In this document: one piece after another, positions 15,427 to 24,166 of the stretch | Layout of the letters: every line of letters starts with the position of its first letter | Position numbering within the stretch: the first letter of the stretch is position 1 | Source of the DNA: Castellaniella hirudinis | GTDB lineage: Bacteria; Pseudomonadota; Gammaproteobacteria; Burkholderiales; Burkholderiaceae_B | Length of the DNA stretch: 64,000 nt | NCBI RefSeq assembly: GCF_042651965.1 | Contig: NZ_JBHSDY010000011.1 | Coordinates: 163,100-227,099 of the forward strand | Direction: 5' to 3' | Position numbers and translations under genes: made by a program | Notes under the pieces: generated by a model | The model's database searches: none | What the model saw: only the letters and a program-made list of their open reading frames with translations | What the model was told of the DNA's origin: nothing

Positions 15427-16727
15427 AACCGATCCGTGTAGGTTTGATCGGCCTGGGCGTCGTCGGCGGCGGGGTCTGGACGGTTCTGGCCCAGAACGGC
15501 GGGGAGATCGCCCGGCGCGCCGGCCGGCGCATCGAAGTCGCCGCCGTGGCGGTGCGCGACGTGGCCAAGGCGCGTGCGCTGGTGGGGCCGGACGTGACCA
15601 TCACCACGGACGGCATGGCCCTGGCGCGCGACCCGGACCTCGACATCATCGTCGAACTGATGGGCGGCGACACGCTGGCCCGCGATTGCATCCTGGAGGC
15701 CATCGCCCAGGGCAAGCACGTGGTCACGGCCAACAAGGCCTTGCTGGCCATGCATGGCAACGAGATCTTCGCCGCCGCCCAGGCGCGCGGCGTGATGGTG
15801 GCCTTTGAAGCGGCCGTGGCCGGCGGCATCCCCATCATCAAGGCGATCCGCGAGGGCCTGACGGCCAACCGCATCCAGTGGCTGGCCGGCATCATCAACG
15901 GCACCACCAATTTCATTCTGTCGGAAATGCGCCAGCGCGGCCTGCCGTTCGACGCGGTGCTCGCCGAAGCCCAGCGCCTGGGCTACGCCGAGGCCGACCC
16001 CACCTTCGACATCGAGGGGGTGGACGCGGCCCACAAGCTGACGCTGCTGGCGTCGCTGGCCTTCGGCATCCCGGTGCAGTTCGACAAGGCCCACATCGAA
16101 GGCATTTCCCGGCTGTCCTCCGAGGACATCGTCCACGCGGAACGCCTGGGCTACCGCATCAAGCTGCTGGGCATCACCCGCCACCGCCCGGAAGGCATCG
16201 AGCTGCGGGTGCATCCCGCCCTGGTGCCCGACCACTGCCTGCTGGCCAATGTCGAGGGCGCCATGAACGCCGTGCTGGTGCGCGGCGACGCGGTCGGCCC
16301 CTCGCTGTACTACGGCCAGGGCGCGGGCGCCTTGCCCACGGCCTCGGCCGTGGTGGCCGACCTGGTCGACGTGACCCGCCTGCAGATGGCCGACCCGGAA
16401 CACCGGGTGCCGCACCTGGCCTTCCAGCCCGACGCCATGGCCGACATCCCCGTGCTGCCCATGGCGGACGTGCGCACCAGCTTCTACCTGCGCCTGCGGG
16501 TCGATGACCGGCCCGGCGTGCTGGCGGATCTGGCGCGCGTGCTGTCGGATGCCGGTATTTCGGTGGGCTCGATGTTCCAGCAGCCGCATGGCGAACATCA
16601 GGCCGACATCATCTTCCTGACCCACGAAGCGCGCGAGGGCGACGTGGATCAAGCCCTGCGCACGATCCAGGGCCTGCCTTTCGTGCGCTCGGACGTGACC
16701 CGCCTGCGCGTGGAGAACATCACTTGA
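15423..16727 (+). CDS. hom: Homoserine dehydrogenase
   Basis: A 434-aa monofunctional NAD(P)-dependent enzyme reducing aspartate semialdehyde to homoserine. It has an N-terminal Rossmann motif (GLIGLGVVGGGVW), VVTANKALLA, the catalytic domain with AGIINGTTNFIL and EAQRLGYAEADPTFDIEGVDAAHKL, and a C-terminal ACT domain from about residue 355 (RLRVDDRPGVLADLARVL) expected to bind threonine as feedback inhibitor. Start ATG 15423 overlaps alaC; the stop overlaps the thrC TTG start. Confidence 0.96.
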   Translation: MKPIRVGLIGLGVVGGGVWTVLAQNGGEIARRAGRRIEVAAVAVRDVAKARALVGPDVTITTDGMALARDPDLDIIVELMGGDTLARDCILEAIAQGKHVVTANKALLAMHGNEIFAAAQARGVMVAFEAAVAGGIPIIKAIREGLTANRIQWLAGIINGTTNFILSEMRQRGLPFDAVLAEAQRLGYAEADPTFDIEGVDAAHKLTLLASLAFGIPVQFDKAHIEGISRLSSEDIVHAERLGYRIKLLGITRHRPEGIELRVHPALVPDHCLLANVEGAMNAVLVRGDAVGPSLYYGQGAGALPTASAVVADLVDVTRLQMADPEHRVPHLAFQPDAMADIPVLPMADVRTSFYLRLRVDDRPGVLADLARVLSDAGISVGSMFQQPHGEHQADIIFLTHEAREGDVDQALRTIQGLPFVRSDVTRLRVENIT

Positions 16728-18124
16728 AATACCTGTCCACCCGGGGCGGCATGGCCCCTCAGCCCTTTTGCGACATCCTGCTCGAAGGCCTGGCGCCCGA
16801 CGGCGGCCTGACGCTGCCTGAAACCCTGCCGAAGCTGGACGCGGCCACCCTGGAGTCCTGGCGCGGACTGGATTACGCCGATCTGGCGGCCCGGGTGCTG
16901 GGCCTGTTCATCGACGACATCGCGCCCGATGAACTGTCCCGCATGACGCACGCCGCCTATGCGCCCGCCGTGTTCCCGCGCATCGCGCCGGTCAAGCCGC
17001 TGCGTCCGGGCCTGTCGCTGCTGGGGCTGTCCGAAGGGCCGACGCTGGCCTTCAAGGACATGGCCATGCAGTTCCTGGGCCAGGTCTTTGAATACGTGCT
17101 GGCGCAACGCGGCCAGACGCTGAACATTCTGGGCGCCACGTCGGGCGATACCGGCTCGGCGGCGGAATACGCGCTGCGCGGCAAGCGCGGCGTGGCGGTG
17201 TTCATGCTGTCCCCGCACGGGCGCATGAGCGCCTTCCAGCGCGCCCAGATGTATTCGCTGCAGGACGCCAACATTCACAACCTGTCCGTGCACGGCGTGT
17301 TCGACGAATGCCAGGACATCGTCAAGGCCCTGGCCGGCGATCTGGACTTCAAGAGCTCCCACCGTCTGGGCGCCGTCAATTCCATCAACTGGGCGCGCAT
17401 CGCCGCCCAGGTGGTGTATTACGTCTGGGGCTGGCTGCGCGCCACCCAAGGGCCGGGCCAGCCGGTGTCGTTCACCGTGCCCTCAGGCAATTTCGGCAAC
17501 ATCCTGGCCGGTCATATCGCGCGCGAAATGGGCGTGCCGATCCGCCGCCTGGTGCTGGCCACCAACGAGAACAATGTGCTGGAGGAGTTCTTCCGCACGG
17601 GCGTCTACCGGCCGCGCGCGGCCAGCCAGACGCATGCGACCTCCAGCCCGTCGATGGACATCTCGCGCGCCTCGAACTTCGAGCGCTTTGTCTTCGATCT
17701 GGTGGGCCGCGATCCGGCGCGGGTCCGGGACTTGATGGACACGCTGCGCACGACGGGGCAATTCGATCTGTCCGATCTGCGGGCCTCGTTCACGGAACGC
17801 TACGGTTTCGTGGCGGGCGCCAGTTCCCACGCGGACCGGCTGCGCACCATCCGCGATATCCGCCGCGAAACCGGCGTGCTGATTGATCCGCACACGGCCG
17901 ACGGGGTGAAGGTCGCCCTGGAGCATCTAGAGGACGGCGTGCCCATGCTGGTGCTGGAAACGGCCCTGCCGGCCAAGTTCGCCGAGACGATCGTCGAGGC
18001 GACGGGCGAGGCGCCGGAGGTCCCGGCTGCGCTGCGGGATCTGGATCAACTGCCCCAGCGTGTCGAGGTCATGGACTGCGATGCTCAGTTGGTGGCGGAG
18101 TATGTGCGGCGGCATGCGCTGTAG
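16724..18124 (+). CDS. thrC: Threonine synthase
   Basis: A 466-aa PLP enzyme converting O-phosphohomoserine to threonine. The N-terminus MKYLSTRGG and the PLP lysine in GPTLAFKDMAMQFLGQ (about residue 108), then GATSGDTGSAAEYAL and PSGNFGNILAGHIA, are typical. The start is TTG 16724, inside the hom stop (TTGA overlap), so translation is probably coupled to hom. No thrB (homoserine kinase) is in the window. It ends 5 nt from the convergent lrp-like gene, with no visible terminator between. Confidence 0.95.
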   Translation: MKYLSTRGGMAPQPFCDILLEGLAPDGGLTLPETLPKLDAATLESWRGLDYADLAARVLGLFIDDIAPDELSRMTHAAYAPAVFPRIAPVKPLRPGLSLLGLSEGPTLAFKDMAMQFLGQVFEYVLAQRGQTLNILGATSGDTGSAAEYALRGKRGVAVFMLSPHGRMSAFQRAQMYSLQDANIHNLSVHGVFDECQDIVKALAGDLDFKSSHRLGAVNSINWARIAAQVVYYVWGWLRATQGPGQPVSFTVPSGNFGNILAGHIAREMGVPIRRLVLATNENNVLEEFFRTGVYRPRAASQTHATSSPSMDISRASNFERFVFDLVGRDPARVRDLMDTLRTTGQFDLSDLRASFTERYGFVAGASSHADRLRTIRDIRRETGVLIDPHTADGVKVALEHLEDGVPMLVLETALPAKFAETIVEATGEAPEVPAALRDLDQLPQRVEVMDCDAQLVAEYVRRHAL

Positions 18125-18129
18125 GAATC

Positions 18130-18555
18130 TCAAGCCGCCCGATAAGTCTGCAAGTGAATACTGGTCTCCGACTGGCTGATGCCGCGGATCAGGCGGATGC
18201 GCTCCAGCACCAGGGACAGTTCTTGTAGATCACTTGCGCGTAATTCGGCCAGCAGGTCCCAGCGGCCGTTGGTGTCGTGCAGCGTGGCCACGCCCGGTTC
18301 CCCCAGCAGGCTGGCGATGACTGCGCGGGCCTCGTTGCCTTCGACGGCGATGCCCATCCAGGCGCGGATGGTCTGCGGCTCGACGTCCGGGCGCAGGCGC
18401 ACGGTGTAGCCCACGATCAGTCCGGCGTCCTCCAGCCGGCGCATGCGCTGGGTCACGGTGCCGCGCGCCACGCCCAGTTTGCGCGCCAGGGTGGCGACGC
18501 TGGCGCGGGCGTTCTTGCGCAGCAGGCCGATCAGGGTCAGGTCGGTGGAATCCAT
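18130..18555 (-). CDS. Lrp/AsnC-family transcriptional regulator
   Basis: A 141-aa regulator from ATG 18555 (MDSTDLTLIGLLRKNARAS); GGAAG precedes this ATG with suitable spacing. ATG 18579 would add eight residues. N-terminal winged HTH: VATLARKLGVARGTVTQRMRRLEDAGLIVGY. C-terminal RAM/ACT ligand domain: AVIASLLGEPGVATLHDTNGRWDLLAELRA. It is divergent from ornithine cyclodeaminase and arginase, so it probably controls them in response to arginine, ornithine or a related amino acid. Confidence 0.92.
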   Translation of the reverse strand: MDSTDLTLIGLLRKNARASVATLARKLGVARGTVTQRMRRLEDAGLIVGYTVRLRPDVEPQTIRAWMGIAVEGNEARAVIASLLGEPGVATLHDTNGRWDLLAELRASDLQELSLVLERIRLIRGISQSETSIHLQTYRAA

Positions 18556-18693
18556 GATGGCATCTTCCATTCTGTTCAATCGCTTCTGTCATTCTGCCAG
18601 TTCCATGACGGAATGGTGGCAAAACTGACGATATACATTGCCGGAGCCTTGGGCCACACTCAATGCAGAAGATTGCATTCCAAGGAGACCGAC
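18556..18693. promoter_or_regulatory. Lrp-like regulator / ornithine cyclodeaminase control region
   Basis: Divergent spacer with symmetrical sites: GTCAT (18588-18592) with ATGAC (18605-18609), nested with CATTC (18590-18594) and GAATG (18611-18615), and AATGCA-gaagat-TGCATT (18662-18679). A -10 candidate TATACA lies at 18632-18637. These fit an autoregulating Lrp-type operator, but no -35 is clear. Confidence 0.4.
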
Positions 18694-19779
18694 ATGCAAG
18701 CCCATGCTTCGAGACAGCCCCGCACCCTGTTCCTGGATACTCACGACGTAGCCCGCCTGATCGGCATTCTGGGGCTGCCCGCCTGCCTGCGGGGTCTGGT
18801 GGACACGCTGCGGGCCGATTATCTGCGCTGGCCGGAATTCGACAAGGAAGCCCGCATTGCGGCCTATACGGCGCAAGGCACGATTGAACTGATGCCCATC
18901 ACCGATGGCACGCACTACAGCTTCAAGTGCGTCAACGGTCATCCGGGCAACGGGCGCTACGGCCTGCCGACCGTGATGGCAATGGGGGCGCTGCTGGATT
19001 GCGACACCGGCATGATCCGTCTGCTGAGCGAACTGACCTTGAGCACGGCGCTGCGCACGGCGGCGATGTCGGCGCTGGCTGCCCAGGTGCTGGCGCGGCG
19101 CGACAGTCACTCGATGGCGCTGATCGGCAATGGGGCGCAAAGCGATTTCCAGGCGCTGGCCTTTGCCTGCCTGCTGGGGGTGCGCGACCTGCGCCTGTAT
19201 GACGTGGATCGCAGCGCCTCGGAACGCCTGGCGCGCAATCTGGCGGCGGCTGAATTGCCGGGGCGCGCGCTGTCGGTGCGGATCTGCGAGTCGACGGCCC
19301 AGGCCGTGCGGGGCGCGGACATCGTCACCACCGTGACGGCTTTTCAGGGACAGACGCGGGTGCTGGACGACAGCCTGGTCGAACCGGGCATGCACCTGAA
19401 TGCGGTGGGGGGCGACTGCCCCGGCAAGACTGAGCTGGACCCGGATATCCTGCGCCGCGCCGACGTGTTCGTCGAGTTCCCGCCCCAGACCCGCAAGGAA
19501 GGCGAGGTCCAGCAGATGGCGGCTGATTTCCCCGTGACCGAGTTGTGGCGCGTCCTGGCCGGTGATGCGCCGGGGCGGGCGCGGGCGGATCAGGTGACGC
19601 TGTTCGATTCCGTCGGTTTCGCGCTGGAGGACTATTCCGCGCTGCGCTTTCTGCAGGCCCAGGCGCAGGCCCGCCAGGTGGGCACCTGGGTGGATGTGAC
19701 GCCGGGACAGGCGGATCCGCGTGACCTGTATGGTTGGCTGCAGGGCGAGCTTCAGGGCCTGGCGGCGCTGGCCTTGTGA
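18694..19779 (+). CDS. Ornithine cyclodeaminase
   Basis: A 361-aa mu-crystallin-family enzyme expected to convert ornithine to proline and ammonia with NAD. Evidence: MPITDGTHYSFKCVNGHPGN, LTLSTALRTAAMSALAAQVLARRDS, the nucleotide-binding ALIGNGAQSDFQALAF (about residue 150), and GMHLNAVGGDCPGKTELD with the catalytic aspartate region. ATG 18694 follows AAGGAG (18682-18687). The next gene is arginase, giving an arginine to ornithine to proline route. A mu-crystallin-like ketimine reductase is the alternative, but context favours ornithine. Confidence 0.9.
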   Translation: MQAHASRQPRTLFLDTHDVARLIGILGLPACLRGLVDTLRADYLRWPEFDKEARIAAYTAQGTIELMPITDGTHYSFKCVNGHPGNGRYGLPTVMAMGALLDCDTGMIRLLSELTLSTALRTAAMSALAAQVLARRDSHSMALIGNGAQSDFQALAFACLLGVRDLRLYDVDRSASERLARNLAAAELPGRALSVRICESTAQAVRGADIVTTVTAFQGQTRVLDDSLVEPGMHLNAVGGDCPGKTELDPDILRRADVFVEFPPQTRKEGEVQQMAADFPVTELWRVLAGDAPGRARADQVTLFDSVGFALEDYSALRFLQAQAQARQVGTWVDVTPGQADPRDLYGWLQGELQGLAALAL

Positions 19780-19786
19780 CCTGACC

Positions 19787-20707
19787 ATGAGCATCGAAAT
19801 CGCCCTGGTGGGGGCGCCCACCGACATCGGTGCCGGCACGCGCGGCGCGTCGATGGGGCCCCAGGCCCTGCGGGTGGCCGGCCTGGCGGCGGCCCTGGAG
19901 CGCCGGGGCTGCCGGGTGCTGGACACGGGCGACCTGGCCGGGCCGGGCAATCCCTGGCAACGCCCGGTCCAGGGCTATCGCCACCTGGAACAGGTCGTGG
20001 CCTGGAATGCGCGGGTCTTCGAGGCGGTGACGGCCCAGTTGCAGGCGGGACGCCTGCCGCTGATGATGGGCGGCGACCATTGCCTGGGCGTCGGGTCGGT
20101 GGGAGCCGTGGCGCGGCATTGCCGACGCGAGGGCCGGCCGCTGCGGGTGTTCTGGCTGGATGCCCATACGGACTTCAACACGGCCTGGCTCACGCCCAGC
20201 GGTAATTTGCATGGCATGCCGGTCGCCTGCCTGTGCGGTTTCGGCCCGCCCGGGCTGGTGGACCTGGGCGGATCGGAGCCGGCCTTGCAGCCCGAGGCGT
20301 TGCGGATGATCGGCATCCGCAGCGTCGATGCGGGCGAGCGCGAGTTCGTTCATGAGCAAGGGCTGGACGTCTACGATATGCGCACGATCGACGAACGCGG
20401 CATGCGCGCGGTCATGGAGGCCGCCCTGCATGGATTGCCCGGGGACGCCCACGTCCACGTCAGTTTTGACGTGGATTTCCTGGACCCGGACTATGCGCCG
20501 GGTGTGGGCACCACGGTCCGGGGCGGGCCGACCTGGCGCGAGGCCCAGTTGTGCATGGAGATGCTGGCCGATACAGGGCGGGTGGGGTCGGTGGACATCG
20601 TGGAACTGAATCCGGCCCTGGACGTGCGCAACGGCACGGCCGAGGTCGCCGTCGAGTTGATTGAAAGCCTGTTCGGTAAAAGCACGCTGGTCCGCAGGCC
20701 GCGATAA
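19787..20707 (+). CDS. Arginase
   Basis: A 306-aa ureohydrolase hydrolysing arginine to ornithine and urea at a binuclear manganese site. The metal-ligand motifs are visible: GGDHCLGVGS (about residue 100), WLDAHTDFN (about 126) and SFDVDFLDPDYAPG (about 228). The start MSIEIALVGAPTDIGAGTRG and the C-terminal VDIVELNPALD fit RocF-type arginases rather than agmatinases. It lies 7 nt after the ornithine cyclodeaminase stop, so the two form an arginine-degradation operon. Confidence 0.93.
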   Translation: MSIEIALVGAPTDIGAGTRGASMGPQALRVAGLAAALERRGCRVLDTGDLAGPGNPWQRPVQGYRHLEQVVAWNARVFEAVTAQLQAGRLPLMMGGDHCLGVGSVGAVARHCRREGRPLRVFWLDAHTDFNTAWLTPSGNLHGMPVACLCGFGPPGLVDLGGSEPALQPEALRMIGIRSVDAGEREFVHEQGLDVYDMRTIDERGMRAVMEAALHGLPGDAHVHVSFDVDFLDPDYAPGVGTTVRGGPTWREAQLCMEMLADTGRVGSVDIVELNPALDVRNGTAEVAVELIESLFGKSTLVRRPR

Positions 20708-20758
20708 GGATCAGATGACCGGACCGGAGCGCCTTGCGAGACGCTACGAGGGGGCTGG

Positions 20759-22072
20759 TCAGCAGCCTTCCAGGATCGCGTCCGCCGCCTTCAGCCCGCT
20801 GCGCACAGCGCCTTCCAGCACGGCCGGGTAGCCGGTGTCGGTCCAGTCGCCGGCCAGCAGCAGGCCGGGCCAGGGCGTGACCGCGCCGGGTCGCCGCAGG
20901 CCCGGGACCGCGTCGAAGGTCGCCCGCCGTTCCGTCACCAGGGCATGCGCCTCGATTTCCGGCAACGGCGGCAGCGATCCCGCAGCCGCCTGGGCGCGGA
21001 TTTGCCCGATGACGCCGGCTGCCAGACGCGCCGGATCGATGCCCGCATAGCGGTCCGCCGTGCCGATGACGACGTGGACCAGCCGCCGGTCGGCGTCCGT
21101 GCGGGCGCTGGCGCTGCGGTCGAATAGCCATTGCCCCCAGGCGTCTTGCGTCGGATCGTCGTGCAGCAGCAGCATGGGATGGCCCGAGCGCCAGGGGGCG
21201 GCCAGCCGCAGCGTCAGGGTGCCGATGGCCGACTGCACGGGGTCCGTCCAGCCGTCCAGGAAATCCGTCGCGTCCGGCAAGGGGGCCAGCAGGCGCCGGG
21301 CCTCGGTGACGGGCACGGCCAGGATGATGTGCTCATGCGCTTCGCCGTCCACCCGCCAGCCGCCTGCCGGGTCGGGGGCGACCGTGCGTACCCGTTGGCG
21401 GACCAGGTCCCCGCCCAGCCGCGTGCAGGCCTGGGCGGGCCACAGCGCGTGCAGGCTGTCCCGGGGAATCAAGAGGCGGCTGGCGGCCGGTCCCGCGCCC
21501 AGGCTGTCGGCCAGCACGCGGATGAACAGGCGGGCCTGCGCGGTCTGCGCCGGAGTGTTCATGGCCGCCAGGCACAGCGGCTCCCACAGACGCGCCATCA
21601 GGCCGGGCGGGCAGTCCAGGCTGTTCAACCAGTCCGCGACCGTCAGTGATGCATCGATGCTGTCGGGCACCAGGGCGCCGAAGACCCGGGCCAGGTGGCG
21701 GCGGCCCCGCCAGCCGTCCAGTCCGCGGCTGCCCAGCAGGACGCCCAGTTGGTGCAGCGGCGGGGGCAGGGGCCAGAAGCGCAGGCTCAGGCCGCCGTCG
21801 GCCGAACGCAGCGTCAGATCCCGGCTCAGCAGGGCCTGCGCGGGATCCACGCCCAGGTCCTGCATCAGCGCCAGGGTCTCGGTATAGGCGCCCAGCAGAA
21901 TGTGCTGGCCGTTGTCGATGGCCAGGCCCAGGCCGGGGTGATCGACCCGCCGCGCCCGGCCGCCCGGCGCGGCGGCGGCCTCAAAGACCCGGACGGCGTG
22001 ACCCGCTTGCCGCAGACGGGCGGCGGCTGCCAGTCCCGCCCAACCGGCGCCGACGACGGCGATGCGGGTCAT
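20759..22072 (-). CDS. hpnE: Hydroxysqualene dehydroxylase HpnE
   Basis: A 437-aa FAD-dependent amine-oxidase-like protein, the last step of bacterial HpnCDE squalene synthesis (hydroxysqualene to squalene). FAD motif: IAVVGAGWAGLAAAARLRQ (residues 3-21) followed by FEAAAAPGGRARR. C-terminal FAD region: GLLLAGDWTDTGYPAVLEGAVRSG. The start MTRIAVVG at ATG 22072 is clear by homology; the longer open frame upstream only translates the dispersed repeat at 22071-22233. There is no normal Shine-Dalgarno; the ATG is formed at the repeat's T-rich (A-rich on this strand) end. Confidence 0.93.
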   Translation of the reverse strand: MTRIAVVGAGWAGLAAAARLRQAGHAVRVFEAAAAPGGRARRVDHPGLGLAIDNGQHILLGAYTETLALMQDLGVDPAQALLSRDLTLRSADGGLSLRFWPLPPPLHQLGVLLGSRGLDGWRGRRHLARVFGALVPDSIDASLTVADWLNSLDCPPGLMARLWEPLCLAAMNTPAQTAQARLFIRVLADSLGAGPAASRLLIPRDSLHALWPAQACTRLGGDLVRQRVRTVAPDPAGGWRVDGEAHEHIILAVPVTEARRLLAPLPDATDFLDGWTDPVQSAIGTLTLRLAAPWRSGHPMLLLHDDPTQDAWGQWLFDRSASARTDADRRLVHVVIGTADRYAGIDPARLAAGVIGQIRAQAAAGSLPPLPEIEAHALVTERRATFDAVPGLRRPGAVTPWPGLLLAGDWTDTGYPAVLEGAVRSGLKAADAILEGC

Positions 22073-22233
22073 TTTTTTACCGCCGGGCCGCCCCAAGGTA
22101 AAAACGGCCCCCTTTGGGGATGAGCCTGGACGCGGGGCAGTCCCTGCGGACTGACCTGCGCCTGACGAATCCGAGCGGCATGCAGGCCGCGAGGTGGACA
22201 GCAAGCCGAAGGCGCAGCGTGGGGGCATTTTTC
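22071..22233. repeat. Dispersed GC-rich repeat, copy A (interrupted)
   Basis: The left end (poly-T, then CCGCCGGGCCGCCCCAAGG, 22080-22098) and right end (CAGCAAGCCGAAGGCGCAGC then GTGGGGGCATTTTT, 22199-22232) match the two halves of the element at 63754-63833 almost exactly. Copy A carries about 100 extra nt in the middle, including a hairpin CAGTCC-ctgc-GGACTG (22138-22153). It fills the whole hpnD-hpnE gap. Confidence 0.8.
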
Positions 22234-23095
22234 ATTTCGCCAGGCGGCGCACCAGCCCCCGGCCGCCGCCGACCCAGGTCTTCCAGGCGAGCCAGAACTT
22301 GCGGATCGGCGTCAGGGCGATGCGCTGGTCCAGCACATGCCAGCCGTCGCGCTCGATCTCGTCGAGCAGGGCGGCGTAGATGGCGGCCATCATCAGGCCG
22401 GGTCGCTGCGCGCGGCGGTCGGCCTCGGGCAGGGCGCGCAAGGCGTCGCGGTACAAGCCGCGCGCGCGCTCGGTCTGCTGGCGCATCAGGGCCTGGAAGT
22501 TTTCGGTATAGCGGCCGTCGAGGATGTCGTCCACGGTCACGCCGTGGCGGGCCATGTCGTCGGCCGGCAGGTAGATGCGGCCGCGCCGGGCATCGTCGCC
22601 CACATCGCGGATGATATTGGTCATCTGGAAGGCCAGGCCCAGGGTTTCGGCGTATTCCAGCGTGCGCGGATCGGTGTGGCCGAAGATGCGGGCCGACAGA
22701 TCGCCCACCACGCCGGCGGCCCGCCAGCAGTATTCTTTCAGGGCGGGCCAGTCGGCATAGCGGAACTGGTCCAGGTCCATTTCCATGCCTTCGATGATGG
22801 CGTAGAAAGGCTCGGGGCGCAGCCCGAAGGCACGGACGTGGCCGGCCAGGGCGATCGCCACCGGGTGATCGGGCGTGCCGTCGAACATCTGGCCGACCTG
22901 ATCGCGCCACCAGGCGAGTTTCATCCGCGCAACGGAGGCCTCGCCGACCTCGTCCACGATGTCGTCCACTTCGCGGCAGAAGGCGTACAGCGCCGTGATG
23001 GCGCGGCGCCGTTCCGGCGGCAGGAACAGAAAGGCGTAGTAGAAGCTCGAGCCGCTGCGGGCGGCTTTCTGCTGGCAGTATTCGTCAGGCGTCAT
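22232..23095 (-). CDS. hpnD: Presqualene diphosphate synthase HpnD
   Basis: A 287-aa squalene/phytoene-synthase-family enzyme joining two farnesyl diphosphates into presqualene diphosphate. The aspartate-rich motifs are REVDDIVDEVGEA (about residue 40) and NIIRDVGDDARRGRIYLP (about 160-180). MTPDEYCQQKAARSGSSFYYAF is the usual N-terminus. The start (ATG 23095) lies 11 nt inside hpnC, implying translational coupling. It makes substrate for HpnC. Confidence 0.95.
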   Translation of the reverse strand: MTPDEYCQQKAARSGSSFYYAFLFLPPERRRAITALYAFCREVDDIVDEVGEASVARMKLAWWRDQVGQMFDGTPDHPVAIALAGHVRAFGLRPEPFYAIIEGMEMDLDQFRYADWPALKEYCWRAAGVVGDLSARIFGHTDPRTLEYAETLGLAFQMTNIIRDVGDDARRGRIYLPADDMARHGVTVDDILDGRYTENFQALMRQQTERARGLYRDALRALPEADRRAQRPGLMMAAIYAALLDEIERDGWHVLDQRIALTPIRKFWLAWKTWVGGGRGLVRRLAK

Positions 23096-23978
23096 GGTGG
23101 CTGGGTAATACGGAGTCCGGGCGCGGGCGCGGCGTACAGAATGCGCGCCAGCATAGCAGGAAGGCGTCGGCGCGGCCCAGGATGGGCCGGTTGCGCCAAG
23201 GGTCGTAGCCGTCCGCCGCCAGTTTTTCCAGGATCCGCAGGCCGCCATGCACCACCAGGCGCAGTTCCAGGCCGATGCGGCCGGGCAGGCGCCAGGCCAG
23301 CGGTGCGCCGGCCAGCAAGGCGCGGCGGGCCTGGCTGGCCTGTTCGCGCATCACGGACCGCCAGGCGTCGGAGGGCGCCGCCGCCGGATCAGCGCACAGC
23401 GTATCCTGGCCGGCAGGGGCCAGGCCGTGGCGCTCCAGGCAGTCCAGGGGGATGTAGCAGCGGCCCTTGGCGTGGTCCAGGGCCGCATCCTGGCAGAAGT
23501 TCACCCGTTGCAGGCCGGTGCAGATGGCATCGGACTGGGCCAGGTCCGCCGTGTCGGTGTGGCCGAACAGGTGCAGCATCAGGCGCCCGACCGGGTTGGC
23601 CGAACGGCGGCAGTAGTCCAGCAGGGCGGGTTCGTCGGCGTAGCGGGCGACGTCCAGGTCCTGGGTGAAGGCGGACAGCAGATCCAGCAGGGGCTGGACG
23701 GGCAGCCGGTGGCGCACCAGGGTGTCGCCCAGGCGGGCGAAGATCGCCCGGTCATTGGCGGACAGCGGGGCCTGGATCGGCCGTCCGGCGCCCAGGTCGC
23801 GGACCGCGCCGCGCCAGGCGTCCAGCCGTTCCCGGCGTACCTGGGCAGGGGCGTCGCCTTCGTCAGCGATGTCGTCCGCGCCGCGTGCGAAGGCGTACAG
23901 ATCGCGCACCGCCGGCCGCAGACGGGCAGGCAGCAGCAGGGACGCGACAGGGAAGTTTTCGTAGTGATCGACAGCCAT
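23085..23978 (-). CDS. hpnC: Hydroxysqualene synthase HpnC
   Basis: A 297-aa squalene-synthase-like protein that converts presqualene diphosphate to hydroxysqualene. It begins MAVDHYENFPVASLLLP, the conserved HpnC N-terminus; aspartate-rich regions are FARGADDIADEGD (about 33) and NFCQDAALDHAKGRCYIP (about 160). First gene of hpnCDE; squalene made here would feed hopanoid synthesis, but no squalene-hopene cyclase gene is in the window. There is no Shine-Dalgarno and the -10 candidate lies only 8 nt upstream of the ATG. Confidence 0.94.
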   Translation of the reverse strand: MAVDHYENFPVASLLLPARLRPAVRDLYAFARGADDIADEGDAPAQVRRERLDAWRGAVRDLGAGRPIQAPLSANDRAIFARLGDTLVRHRLPVQPLLDLLSAFTQDLDVARYADEPALLDYCRRSANPVGRLMLHLFGHTDTADLAQSDAICTGLQRVNFCQDAALDHAKGRCYIPLDCLERHGLAPAGQDTLCADPAAAPSDAWRSVMREQASQARRALLAGAPLAWRLPGRIGLELRLVVHGGLRILEKLAADGYDPWRNRPILGRADAFLLCWRAFCTPRPRPDSVLPSHHDA

Positions 23979-24166
23979 GATGAGGCAGTATACTTAGATG
24001 CTCTCTGTATCAGAGAGTCTCTGTCCGGCAGCCTGCCCGGCCCCGGTTGTTCATCGTGGTGCGTGCCTCATGATGCGGCGACTGTGGCCCGGCAGGCTGC
24101 TGCCCAAGTGCCCACGTGTGCAGCCCGGTTCAGGGGCCGCCGCCTTCCTGCCTTCCGGGGGATTTC
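23979..24166. promoter_or_regulatory. hpnC / alr divergent control region
   Basis: The palindrome AGTATACT (23987-23994) gives a TATACT -10 on both strands. Next to it is a perfect 17-nt inverted repeat CTCTCTG-tat-CAGAGAG (24001-24017), placed where a regulator would cover the -35 region of hpnC. A further 10-bp inverted repeat (GCAGCCTGCC 24028-24037, GGCAGGCTGC 24091-24100) could fold the alr leader. Confidence 0.45.

Noticed and set aside
22073..22228. N-terminal extension of hpnE through the repeat
   Set aside because: The conserved FAD motif starts three residues after ATG 22072, and the extension only translates the dispersed element.
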